This document shows, piece after piece, positions 26,067-33,792 of a DNA stretch of 64,000 bases. Position numbers and translations under genes: made by a program. The DNA comes from an uncultured Lachnospiraceae bacterium. GTDB lineage: Bacteria; Bacillota; Clostridia; Lachnospirales; Lachnospiraceae. Within the stretch, counting starts at the first letter, position 1; the number at the start of each line of letters is the position of its first letter. Location of the stretch: contig CAJUDE010000044.1 in NCBI GenBank assembly GCA_910585295.1, forward strand, positions 62,001 to 126,000, in the 5' to 3' direction. The notes under the pieces are model-generated. The model saw only the letters and a program-made list of their open reading frames with translations. It was not told where the DNA came from and did not search any database.

Positions 26067-27404
26067 ATGACGATACAGTTACCCGAAAAAGTAAAGTGCA
26101 TAATTGAGAGGCTTACAGCGGCAGGGCATGAAGCCTATGCGGTGGGCGGCTGTGTAAGGGATTCCATATTGGGGCGGCAGCCAGAAGACTGGGATATTAC
26201 CACTTCTGCTTCCCCTGGCCAGGTAAAACAGCTTTTTTCAAGGACAATTGATACAGGCATCCAGCATGGGACAGTCACCGTCCTTCTAGACAAGGAAGGC
26301 TTTGAGGTGACTACTTACCGTGTGGATGGGGATTATGAGGATAAACGCCACCCTAAGGAGGTGGTGTTTACTGGGGATTTGCTGGAAGATTTGAAACGCA
26401 GGGATTTCACAATCAACGCTATGGCGTACAATGAGCAGCAAGGGTTAGTGGATGCATTTGGCGGGGTTAGGGATATAGGGCAGAAACAAATCCGCTGCGT
26501 GGGCAACCCACTGGACCGTTTCCAGGAGGATGCCCTGCGGATGATGCGGGCAGCCCGCTTTGCGGCGCAGCTTGGGTTTTCCATTGAGGGAAAGACCAGG
26601 GAGGCAATTCCTTTATTGGCAGGGAACCTTTCTGAAATCAGTGCGGAACGGATTCAGGCAGAATTAGTGAAACTCTTGGTGTCAAGCCATCCAGAAGAAT
26701 TGCGCACGGTATATCAGACAGGCATGTCCAAGGTATTCCTGCCAGAGTTTGACCGAATGATGGAGATGCCGCAGAATAACCAGCACCATTGTTATAATGT
26801 AGGGGAGCATACAATCGCCGCCCTGCAAAATATTCGCAGTGATAAGGCGCTTCGGCTGACTATGCTGCTGCATGACGTGGCAAAGCCTATCTGTAAGGTG
26901 CAGGATAACAAAGGGATATACCATTTTTATGGGCATCCTGAGAAAGGCGCGAAGATGGCGCGCGCCATCCTGCAAAGGCTGAAATTTGACAATGATACCA
27001 TCGCCAAGGTGACGGCATTGGTTGCCTGGCATGACCACAGGCCAGTTTTGAATGAGGCTTCCGTCCGGCGCGCCATCCATCGCGTAGGGATTGCGCAGTA
27101 CCCTGCCCTATTTGAAGTGAAGTATGCGGATACCATGGCTAAGAACCAGTATAAAAGGAAAGAGAAGCTGGAATACCTTGCAGGGTATCAGCAGATTTAC
27201 CAGGAAATATTAAAGAAGAACCAATGCTTATCCCTGAAAGGGCTTGCAGTGAACGGCAACGACTTAATAGGGCTTGGAATGGAGCCAGGGAAAGGGCTTG
27301 GAGATACATTAGGGCGTTTGCTGGACCATGTATTGGAGTTCCCGGAGGATAACACCAGAGAAAAATTGCTGAATCTGTTAAAAACTGAAAGAAAACCTGA
27401 ATAG
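26067..27404 (+). CDS. cca: CCA tRNA nucleotidyltransferase with HD domain
   Basis: The 445-residue protein adds or repairs the CCA end of tRNAs. The nucleotidyltransferase signature VGGCVRD is at 26-32 with metal-binding DWD at 41-43. RRDFTINAMAYN and EDALRMMRAARF follow. A C-terminal HD domain (LLHDVAKP, HDHRP) is present, as in many Firmicute Cca proteins. The tRNA-Tyr gene in this window does not encode CCA, consistent with need for this enzyme. Confidence 0.95.
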   Translation: MTIQLPEKVKCIIERLTAAGHEAYAVGGCVRDSILGRQPEDWDITTSASPGQVKQLFSRTIDTGIQHGTVTVLLDKEGFEVTTYRVDGDYEDKRHPKEVVFTGDLLEDLKRRDFTINAMAYNEQQGLVDAFGGVRDIGQKQIRCVGNPLDRFQEDALRMMRAARFAAQLGFSIEGKTREAIPLLAGNLSEISAERIQAELVKLLVSSHPEELRTVYQTGMSKVFLPEFDRMMEMPQNNQHHCYNVGEHTIAALQNIRSDKALRLTMLLHDVAKPICKVQDNKGIYHFYGHPEKGAKMARAILQRLKFDNDTIAKVTALVAWHDHRPVLNEASVRRAIHRVGIAQYPALFEVKYADTMAKNQYKRKEKLEYLAGYQQIYQEILKKNQCLSLKGLAVNGNDLIGLGMEPGKGLGDTLGRLLDHVLEFPEDNTREKLLNLLKTERKPE

Positions 27405-27476
27405 AACGGAATCCCCTCACATATGATAGAAAGACACAGGAAATAAGCTTGTGAATATCATGGTGGAGGGGTTTAT

Positions 27477-28478
27477 GTGTATAATCGAGAAAATCTGATT
27501 TTGGAACAATATCCTTTTGAAGTGAAGCAGACAGCCAAGGGAAGAGGGGCGTTAATTTGCAGTACAGACAAAGGCTTGAAAATTTTAAAAGAGTACAGAG
27601 GGTCCGAGGGAAGGGCGGATTTCCTGTTTGGCTTATTGCAGTTTTTGAAAGAACATGGACAAGAACGGATTGACAGTATTGTAAAGACAAAGGACGCCAA
27701 AACCATTGCCAAGGACGTGGACGGGACTGCCTATATGGTGCGGGATTGGTACGAGGGCAGGGAATGCGACACAAAGAGCAGGGATGATATTTTAAAGGCG
27801 ATCCGGCAGTTGGCCGATATACATAATATCCTAAGGGAGTTCCCCATGGAGATACCAGATTACCTTCAAGTAGGAGGCAATGCGCTGTTAGAGGAAAACG
27901 AAAGGCACACTAGGGAATTGAAGAAAGTGCGCAATTATATTTCCTCCCGAAAGAAAAAAAGCGATTTTGAGAGAGGCTTCTTAAAGAGCTTTGAAATGTT
28001 CTATGGCGAGGCAGTGGAGGTGGTGGAGCTTCAGAAGCAGGAATTGGGGAACACAATGGGCCAGGAAGGCGCCAATGGGATTTATGGTATCTGCCATGGG
28101 GATTATAACCAGCATAACGTGTTATTTTCCAGGCAGGGGATTGCTATTTTGAATTTTGAGAAGGCTTCCTATGATATCCAGGCGTCAGACCTTGGGAATT
28201 TTATGCGTAAGATCTTAGAGAAGCACAACTGGAATATGGGCCTTGGCATGGATATGGTAAATGCTTACCATAAGATACGCCCATTGGGCAGGCAGGAAAT
28301 GCGCCAGCTCTATATCCGGCTTGCCTACCCGGAGAAATTCTGGAAAATCACAAACCACTACTTTAATACCAGCAAAGCCTGGGTGTGCGGCAGGAACTTG
28401 GAGAAATTAGATAAATTTATTTCACAAAATGAAGCCAGGGAAAGTTTCTTGCACTTAATAGGTGCTGAAGTGCCATAA
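27477..28478 (+). CDS. CotS-family spore coat protein (kinase-like fold)
   Basis: The 333-residue protein belongs to the CotS/YsxE/YutH group: an aminoglycoside-phosphotransferase-like fold with ICHGDYNQHNVLF as the catalytic-loop equivalent and AILNFEKASYDIQASDLGNF after it. The usual IDFD metal motif is degraded to LNFE, so activity is doubtful. CotS proteins are inner-coat components made in the mother cell. The GTG at 27477 follows GGTGGAGGGG; the ATG two bases earlier is out of frame. It probably forms an operon with the lipoprotein gene 15 bases later. Confidence 0.85.
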   Translation: MYNRENLILEQYPFEVKQTAKGRGALICSTDKGLKILKEYRGSEGRADFLFGLLQFLKEHGQERIDSIVKTKDAKTIAKDVDGTAYMVRDWYEGRECDTKSRDDILKAIRQLADIHNILREFPMEIPDYLQVGGNALLEENERHTRELKKVRNYISSRKKKSDFERGFLKSFEMFYGEAVEVVELQKQELGNTMGQEGANGIYGICHGDYNQHNVLFSRQGIAILNFEKASYDIQASDLGNFMRKILEKHNWNMGLGMDMVNAYHKIRPLGRQEMRQLYIRLAYPEKFWKITNHYFNTSKAWVCGRNLEKLDKFISQNEARESFLHLIGAEVP

Positions 28479-28493
28479 GAGGGAGGGACGAAT

Positions 28494-29759
28494 TTGCGAA
28501 AGAAAAGATGTTATATGATATTACTACTGATGCTGGCCCTGTATCTGCTGGCTGGCTGCGGGAAGGGAAAAGGGAAAATTACGGATGGCAGCGAAGCTTA
28601 TGCAGAAGGGGGAGGTTCCGGTTACGGGAAAGTGGAAGAAGTGGAGATTTTAAAAGAAGTGGGGAAAATCTATGTAGTGACGGCTATTGACACAGAGCGG
28701 AGCCTTTTGACATTGCAGGATTGGGAAAGCACAAGGGAAAAGCCTTTTAGCTACACAGGGGCCACTTATTTTAAAGGGAAGTATGGGGATAACCTGACGA
28801 TTGGTCAAATCCCGGTTGGGGAACTGGTGACTGTGGAGCGGCGCGGGGATACGCTTTTGACTGTCCAGGTTGCGGATGAAATATTCTCTTATGGGGATTT
28901 GCATAACTTTACGCTGGATACAGACAAACAAACTTTAAGCGTAGGTGGCAGCAGCTATTATTATGACGATAAAATATTAGCGTACCATGGAGCCAGTAAG
29001 ATCTCCTTAGCAGAAATCAGCGCCCAGGACACGATATGCCTGCGTGGGATAGATAAGCAGATTTACACCATTCAGGTGCAGTCAGGGCATGGGACGGTCG
29101 TGCTGCAAAATACGGAGATTTTCCAGGGGGGCTATATCACGATTGGGAACCTGCTGTCCATGAAGATAATGCCCCAGATGCGGATTGAGGTGGCGGAAGG
29201 GAATTACCTCCTTGCAGTGGCAAACGACGGGTACGGCGGGAGCCGGGACATTACAGTGGAGGCGAATAGAGAAACTGTGGTGGACTTGAATGAACTTAAA
29301 GGCGATGGGCCAAAGTTCTGCCAGATTCAGTTTAAGGTAGAGCCAGCAGGCAGCACAGTGTACCTAGATGGGGAGCAAATAGATATCTCAAAGACAGTGG
29401 AAGTGCGTTATGGCGCCCACCGCCTGACAGCAAAAGCCGATGGGTATAAAGATTGGAGCAGGATATTGATTGTGAATTCCAAAACGGCAAACCTGACCAT
29501 TAAGCTAACGGATAAGGAGTCGGAAGAGACAATATCAACTTCAAATACAAATAACAATAACAACAATAATAACAATACAAATAAGAAAAATAATACAAAC
29601 CAGAACAATAACAACAATAACAACAATAATAACAATAACAACAATAACAACAATAACAACAATAATAACAATAATAACAACAATAACAACAATAATAACA
29701 ACAATAATAACAATAACAACAATAACAATGTAAGCGGCGGCAATGCCAGCCGCCGGTAG
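28494..29759 (+). CDS. PEGA-domain lipoprotein with a long poly-asparagine tail
   Basis: The 421-residue protein starts at TTG after GAGGGAGGG and has a lipoprotein signal ending LLAGC (Cys22). The middle part is unassigned, mostly beta in character (FTLDTDKQTLSVGGSSYYYD). A PEGA-like domain is near 275-345 (FKVEPAGSTVYLDGEQI). The C-terminus is extraordinarily Asn-rich, with one run of 42 consecutive Asn. Position behind cotS suggests a spore or envelope role, but the function is unknown. The tract may act as a flexible spacer or change length by replication slippage. Confidence 0.8.
   Translation: MRKKRCYMILLLMLALYLLAGCGKGKGKITDGSEAYAEGGGSGYGKVEEVEILKEVGKIYVVTAIDTERSLLTLQDWESTREKPFSYTGATYFKGKYGDNLTIGQIPVGELVTVERRGDTLLTVQVADEIFSYGDLHNFTLDTDKQTLSVGGSSYYYDDKILAYHGASKISLAEISAQDTICLRGIDKQIYTIQVQSGHGTVVLQNTEIFQGGYITIGNLLSMKIMPQMRIEVAEGNYLLAVANDGYGGSRDITVEANRETVVDLNELKGDGPKFCQIQFKVEPAGSTVYLDGEQIDISKTVEVRYGAHRLTAKADGYKDWSRILIVNSKTANLTIKLTDKESEETISTSNTNNNNNNNNNTNKKNNTNQNNNNNNNNNNNNNNNNNNNNNNNNNNNNNNNNNNNNNNNNNNVSGGNASRR
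29604..29729 (+). repeat. AAC/AAT trinucleotide tract encoding 42 asparagines
   Basis: 126 bases consist only of AAC and AAT codons in mixed order, inside the lipoprotein gene. A shorter 9-Asn run lies upstream. The mixed codons reduce slippage compared with a pure repeat, but unequal recombination remains possible. Confidence 0.95.
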
Positions 29760-29792
29760 CAGAAATATCGGCATAGTATTAAGAAAAAACAG

Positions 29793-29821
29793 TTGAGAAA
29801 AATCATTTCATGAAGTATGAT
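29793..29821 (+). promoter_or_regulatory. Promoter of the phosphoglucomutase gene
   Basis: TTGAGA (29793-29798), a 17-bp spacer and TATGAT (29816-29821), 72 bp before the ATG. Confidence 0.5.
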
Positions 29822-29893
29822 AAAGATAGCATAATTTGGTATATTTGATCTTTTTAGCCAGGTGCTGTAGAAATGAGAATGAGGAGGAACAAG

Positions 29894-31627
29894 ATGGATT
29901 ACAAGGAAATGTACCAGGAATGGTTGGGGAACCCCTATTTTGACGAAGCCACCAAGGCAGAATTAAAAGGGATTGCAGGGGATGAAAAAGAGATTGAAGA
30001 GCGTTTCTATATGGATTTGGAATTTGGGACAGCAGGGCTTCGCGGAGTGATCGGCGCAGGGACAAACCGTATGAATATCTACACAGTACGCAAAGCGACC
30101 CAGGGCCTTGCCAATTATATTGCTTCCGTGGGTGGACAAGCCAGAGGCGTGGCGATTGCCTTTGATTCCCGGAGGATGTCACCAGAATTTGCAGATGAAG
30201 CGGCATTGTGCCTGGCAGCAAACGGCATCAAGGCATATGTGTTTGAATCTTTAAGGCCGACTCCTGAATTATCTTATGCAGTCCGTAAATTAGGCTGCAT
30301 TGCAGGCATTAATATTACAGCAAGCCATAACCCTCCAGAATATAACGGATATAAAGTGTACTGGGAAGATGGCGCGCAGATTACGCCCCCCCATGACAAA
30401 GGGATTATGGACGAGGTGAAGAAAGTTACCGACTATGCGACAGTAAAGACCATGGGCAAGGAAGAAGCGCAAAAAGAAGGGCTGTATGCCACGATTGGCA
30501 AGGATATTGACGACGCCTATATCGAAGAGTTAAAGAGCCTTGTGCTTCGCCAGGATTGCATTGACGCGGTGGCAAAGGACATGAAAGTGGTATATTCCCC
30601 ATTGCATGGCACAGGGAACATCCCAGTGCGCCGCGTGCTCAAAGAGTTAGGCTTTGAGCATGTGTATGTTGTCCCAGAACAGGAGCTTCCAGACGGGGAA
30701 TTCCCTACCGTAAGCTATCCGAACCCTGAATCAGAAGAAGCATTCCAGCTAGGGCTTAAATTAGGCAAAGAGGTGGATGCCGATTTAATCCTTGCAACAG
30801 ACCCAGACGCAGACCGCCTTGGCGTGTATGTGAAGGATTCCCAAACAGGGGAATACCACAGCCTTACGGGAAATATGTCTGGCTGCTTAATTGGCGATTA
30901 TGTTATCAGCCAAAGGAAGGAAAAGGAAGGGCTTCCGGCAGACGGCGCATTTGTAAAATCCATCGTTTCCACTAATATGGCGGATGCCATTGCAAAATAT
31001 TATGGCATTGCCTTGATAGAAGTGCTGACAGGATTTAAGTTTATTGGGCAGAAAATCCTGGAATTTGAAAAGACTGGGAAAGGGACTTACCTCTTTGGCA
31101 TGGAGGAAAGCTATGGCTGCTTGACCGGCACCTATGCAAGGGACAAGGACGCTGTGGTTGCCTCTATGGCTTTGTGTGAGGCGGCCGCATATTATAAGAC
31201 GAAAAACATGACGTTATGGGATGCCATGATTGCTATGTATGAGCGTTATGGGTATTATAAAGACGATGTGAAGGCAATTACTTTAAAAGGGATTGAAGGC
31301 CTGGAGAAAATTCAGGAGATTATGAATACTTTAAGGGAGGACACACCGAAAGAAATCGGGGGCTATCCGGTAGTTTCTGCAAGGGACTACAAGAAAGACG
31401 CCATTCGGGATATGGCAAGCGGCAGCGTGTCGCCCACTGGGCTTCCTTCTTCTAACGTGCTGTATTATGACCTGACAGAGGATGCATGGGTATGCGTAAG
31501 GCCTTCTGGGACCGAGCCGAAAGTGAAGTTTTATTATGGCGTGAAAGGGGCTTCCCTGGAGGATGCAGATGCAAAATCTGAAAAACTGGGTAAAGAAGTG
31601 CTTGCGATGATTGATAAAATGCTGTAA
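29894..31627 (+). CDS. pgcA: Phosphoglucomutase / phosphomannomutase (PgcA type)
   Basis: The 577-residue enzyme interconverts glucose 6-phosphate and glucose 1-phosphate. The phosphoserine loop TASHNPPEYNGYK has its Ser at 144. The metal loop DPDADR is at 303-308, GMEESYG binds sugar, and RPSGTEPK binds phosphate near the C-terminus. Glucose 1-phosphate feeds GlgC in this window and UDP-glucose synthesis. The ATG at 29894 follows GAGGAGGA. Confidence 0.93.
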   Translation: MDYKEMYQEWLGNPYFDEATKAELKGIAGDEKEIEERFYMDLEFGTAGLRGVIGAGTNRMNIYTVRKATQGLANYIASVGGQARGVAIAFDSRRMSPEFADEAALCLAANGIKAYVFESLRPTPELSYAVRKLGCIAGINITASHNPPEYNGYKVYWEDGAQITPPHDKGIMDEVKKVTDYATVKTMGKEEAQKEGLYATIGKDIDDAYIEELKSLVLRQDCIDAVAKDMKVVYSPLHGTGNIPVRRVLKELGFEHVYVVPEQELPDGEFPTVSYPNPESEEAFQLGLKLGKEVDADLILATDPDADRLGVYVKDSQTGEYHSLTGNMSGCLIGDYVISQRKEKEGLPADGAFVKSIVSTNMADAIAKYYGIALIEVLTGFKFIGQKILEFEKTGKGTYLFGMEESYGCLTGTYARDKDAVVASMALCEAAAYYKTKNMTLWDAMIAMYERYGYYKDDVKAITLKGIEGLEKIQEIMNTLREDTPKEIGGYPVVSARDYKKDAIRDMASGSVSPTGLPSSNVLYYDLTEDAWVCVRPSGTEPKVKFYYGVKGASLEDADAKSEKLGKEVLAMIDKML

Positions 31628-31651
31628 TTCGCTAATAATATGGAAATTTTC

Positions 31652-31680
31652 TTGACAAACCTTATAAAAACAAGTATAAA
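31652..31680 (+). promoter_or_regulatory. Promoter of the HU gene
   Basis: TTGACA (31652-31657), a 17-bp spacer and TATAAA (31675-31680), about 100 bp before the ATG, giving a long untranslated leader. Confidence 0.75.
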
Positions 31681-31783
31681 TATTGTGTGGGTAATCTAGA
31701 AGGCATGCTATATGTGATTAGGATACTTTGATAGAAATGCGACCACAATAATTTTAAAGATAATCCAGAGGAGGAATTTTGTC

Positions 31784-32059
31784 ATGAACAAAGCAGAATT
31801 AATTGCAGCAATGTCTGAGAAAGCAGAATTATCCAGAAAAGATGCAGAGAAGGCATTGAAGGCATTTACCGATGTAGTTGCAGAAGAGTTAAAAAAGGGA
31901 GAGAAAATCCAGATGGTTGGGTTTGGGACTTTTGAAGTTTCTGAACGGGCAGCAAGGACTGGGCGCAACCCGCAGAGTGGGGAAGAGATGGTAATCCCGG
32001 CTTCTAAGGCTCCAAAGTTTAAGGCAGGGAAAGCTTTGAAGGACATGATTAACGCATAA
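31784..32059 (+). CDS. hup: HU family DNA-binding protein
   Basis: The 91-residue protein begins MNKAELIAAMSEKAELSRKD and contains VGFGTFEVSERAARTGRNPQ, the DNA-binding arm of HU with its conserved RNP. HU compacts and bends DNA. It has its own promoter and terminator. In B. subtilis hbs lies elsewhere, but an HU gene before the S4-domain gene is common in clostridia. Confidence 0.97.
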   Translation: MNKAELIAAMSEKAELSRKDAEKALKAFTDVVAEELKKGEKIQMVGFGTFEVSERAARTGRNPQSGEEMVIPASKAPKFKAGKALKDMINA

Positions 32060-32077
32060 CTGAGTTTATGGCATTAT

Positions 32078-32114
32078 AGGAGGGCCTTTCTATGGATAGA
32101 AGGCCCTCCTTTTT
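32078..32114 (+). terminator. Intrinsic terminator after the HU gene
   Basis: AGGAGGGCCTT (32078-32088) pairs with AAGGCCCTCCT (32100-32110), then T residues to 32114. It ends 16 bases before the rqcP start. Confidence 0.87.
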
Positions 32115-32130
32115 GAAGGGAAAGAAGGAC

Positions 32131-32370
32131 ATGAGGTTAGACAAGTTTTTAAAAGTGTCCCGTTTGATTAAACGAAGGACGGTGGCAAACGAGGCCTGCG
32201 ATGCAGGCAGGGTATCCGTAAATGGAAAGACGGCAAAGGCTTCCCTGGATGTTAAGGAAGGCGACGTCATTGAGATTGGGTTTGGGACGAAGAATGTAAA
32301 AGTGGAAGTCCTGGCAGTGCAGGACACCAGCAGGAAAGAAGAAGCAAAAGAATTATTCAAATATTTGTAA
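32131..32370 (+). CDS. rqcP: S4-domain RNA-binding protein RqcP (YabO)
   Basis: The 79-residue protein starts MRLDKFLKVSRLIKRRTVAN and has the S4 fold (ACDAGRVSVNGKTAKAS). RqcP works with RqcH in the ribosome quality-control pathway that adds Ala tails to stalled nascent chains. I chose the ATG at 32131 over 32092 because the S4 fold begins there and a purine-rich site precedes it; the upstream ATG lies within the terminator. It heads the yabO-yabP-yabQ-divIC series known from B. subtilis. Confidence 0.9.
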   Translation: MRLDKFLKVSRLIKRRTVANEACDAGRVSVNGKTAKASLDVKEGDVIEIGFGTKNVKVEVLAVQDTSRKEEAKELFKYL

Positions 32371-32451
32371 TTTGCGCATAAAACCATACTTCCTTCATAT
32401 ATTTAAAAAGGACATACTTATGGTCCCGGAACTATGGAAGGAGGTTTTTGT

Positions 32452-32736
32452 ATGGAAGAAAGAGCGGCGGGAGGCAGCCATAAAATTGTAATATCCAACC
32501 GGAAAAATGGGGTACTGAACGGTGTGATAGATGTGCTTTCCTTTGATGTTGGGGAAATTCTGTTAGAGACAGAGTTGGGGATGCTGATGATAAAAGGGAA
32601 CGACCTTCATGTAAACCGCCTGACGCTGGAAAAAGGGGAGATAGACATCGAAGGGAAAATCGACAGTTTCACCTATTCAGATGTTAAGGCCTCCTCCAAA
32701 CAAGGTGAATCTTTTTTGGGAAGACTGTTTAAGTAA
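32452..32736 (+). CDS. yabP: Sporulation protein YabP
   Basis: The 94-residue protein contains HKIVISNRKNGVLNGVIDVL and LLETELGMLMIKGNDLHV, the YabP/YqfC pattern. YabP is a mother-cell protein needed for cortex formation in some strains. The ATG at 32452 follows GGAGGT. A possible sigma-E-like -10 (CATACTTA, 32413-32420) with an ATATA-containing element near 32395-32401 lies upstream, but the 11-bp spacing is short. Its stop overlaps the yabQ start by one base. Confidence 0.92.
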   Translation: MEERAAGGSHKIVISNRKNGVLNGVIDVLSFDVGEILLETELGMLMIKGNDLHVNRLTLEKGEIDIEGKIDSFTYSDVKASSKQGESFLGRLFK

Positions 32737-33209
32737 TGCAGATAAGCGCTGAGATTGTAAAAGAAGCAGACGTATTGCTGGCTTCTTTCCTAACAGGGGC
32801 GGCCCTGTTGCTGGTGTACGACCTCCTTCGCATAATGAGAAGGCTGGTTTCCCATAAATCCTGGGTGACAGGGGTGGAGGACCTGCTGTTCTGGATTGGG
32901 AGCGCAATCGCCCTGTTCGCCATGCTCTATCGGGAAAACAGCGGGTATATCCGGGGCTTTGCCATAGGCGGGGTGCTGGCGGGGATGTTTTGTTATAACC
33001 TGCTGCTGAGCGCATGGGTGGTAAAGGGAAGCGTATTCTTATTGGAAAAAATCCTGTTTGTGGCAGGCAGGCCTTTGGTGTGGACAGCCCGTTTGCTGAA
33101 AAAACCTGCAGGGCGGGTAAAAAAGGCTGTCAAAAAAGTGCTTGGGTTTTTCAAAAAACAATTGAAAAAAATATGGAAAGCGGTTAGAATGGGGATATGT
33201 AAATTATAG
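32736..33209 (+). CDS. yabQ: Spore cortex biosynthesis protein YabQ
   Basis: The 157-residue protein has several membrane segments (LLASFLTGAALLLVYDLLRI; LLFWIGSAIALFAMLY; GGVLAGMFCYNLLL) and a very basic C-terminal tail (KKPAGRVKKAVKKVLGFFKK). This matches YabQ, a membrane protein of the outer forespore membrane required for cortex synthesis in B. subtilis. It is coupled to yabP through TAATG. Confidence 0.88.
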   Translation: MQISAEIVKEADVLLASFLTGAALLLVYDLLRIMRRLVSHKSWVTGVEDLLFWIGSAIALFAMLYRENSGYIRGFAIGGVLAGMFCYNLLLSAWVVKGSVFLLEKILFVAGRPLVWTARLLKKPAGRVKKAVKKVLGFFKKQLKKIWKAVRMGICKL

Positions 33210-33248
33210 GCAGGTGTTGGGCCGTTGCCAGATAAGGAAGGCGTAAGG

Positions 33249-33602
33249 ATGAGCAAACGTGAAAGGGCACGCAAGTCAAGTGCCGAGAGGACCCGTTTAC
33301 GGAGGAGGAAGAAACAGAATAAGTCCAGCATGGTATGCATTACGTTGATTGTGCTGATGCTGGTAGGCGTGATGTCCGTCCAGATTGTATCTGTATATGG
33401 TAGGAACCAGACTTACCAGGCACAGGAGGCGGAGCTGGAGGCTCAGCTAGAGTCAGAGAAGGCACGCAAGGAAGAAATAAAGGAATACGAGAAGTATATC
33501 AATACCAAAGAATACATAGAGCAGGTAGCTAAGACAAAGCTAGGGCTTGTATACCCCAATGAAGTTATTTTTAAGGAAAATGAGGCGTCCCAGAAAGAGT
33601 GA
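33249..33602 (+). CDS. divIC: DivIC/FtsL-type septum formation initiator
   Basis: The 117-residue protein has a basic cytoplasmic N-terminus (RKSSAERTRLRRRKKQNK), one membrane helix (VCITLIVLMLVGVMSVQIV) and an extracellular coiled coil ending EYIEQVAKTKLGLVYPNEVI, the DivIC signature. It joins the FtsL-DivIB complex at the division site. I chose the ATG at 33249, preceded by AAGGAAGG, over the TTG at 33225. Position after yabQ matches B. subtilis. Confidence 0.9.
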   Translation: MSKRERARKSSAERTRLRRRKKQNKSSMVCITLIVLMLVGVMSVQIVSVYGRNQTYQAQEAELEAQLESEKARKEEIKEYEKYINTKEYIEQVAKTKLGLVYPNEVIFKENEASQKE

Positions 33603-33624
33603 CCATGAATATCCTAAGAAGCAT

Positions 33625-33669
33625 AAGCCCCTTAGAATCGCCATAAGCAGTGATTCTAAGGGGCTTTTT
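33625..33669 (+). terminator. Intrinsic terminator after divIC
   Basis: AAGCCCCTTAGAATC (33625-33639) pairs perfectly with GATTCTAAGGGGCTT (33652-33666), with T residues to 33669. Its T run merges into a 0A-box-like 9-mer of the spoIIE promoter. Confidence 0.93.
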
Positions 33670-33733
33670 GTCTAAAAGTTTTTGTAAACCTGTCTCTGGT
33701 TTGACAAACATTTCAGCCGCTCCTTTTTATAAT
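33667..33733 (+). promoter_or_regulatory. spoIIE promoter: 21-bp spacer and Spo0A boxes
   Basis: TTGACA (33701-33706) and TATAAT (33728-33733) are both perfect but 21 bp apart, too far for ordinary sigma-A use. TTTGACAAA at 33700-33708 is TTTGTCAAA on the other strand, an exact fit to the 0A box TTTGTCRAA, and it covers the -35. TTTGTCTAA at 33667-33675 is an 8-of-9 second box. B. subtilis spoIIE also has a 21-bp spacer and Spo0A activation. A 7-bp hairpin (33745-33751 with 33768-33774) lies between the -10 and the ribosome site. Confidence 0.82.
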
Positions 33734-33792
33734 AACTCCTGCACGCCCGGCATGGGGGATGTAAAACGCCGGGCAAAAAAGGAGGACGAGAT

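Noticed and set aside
29408..29806. Minus-strand frame with a long poly-Leu run
   Set aside because: It is the antisense reading of the AAC/AAT tract and has no independent support.
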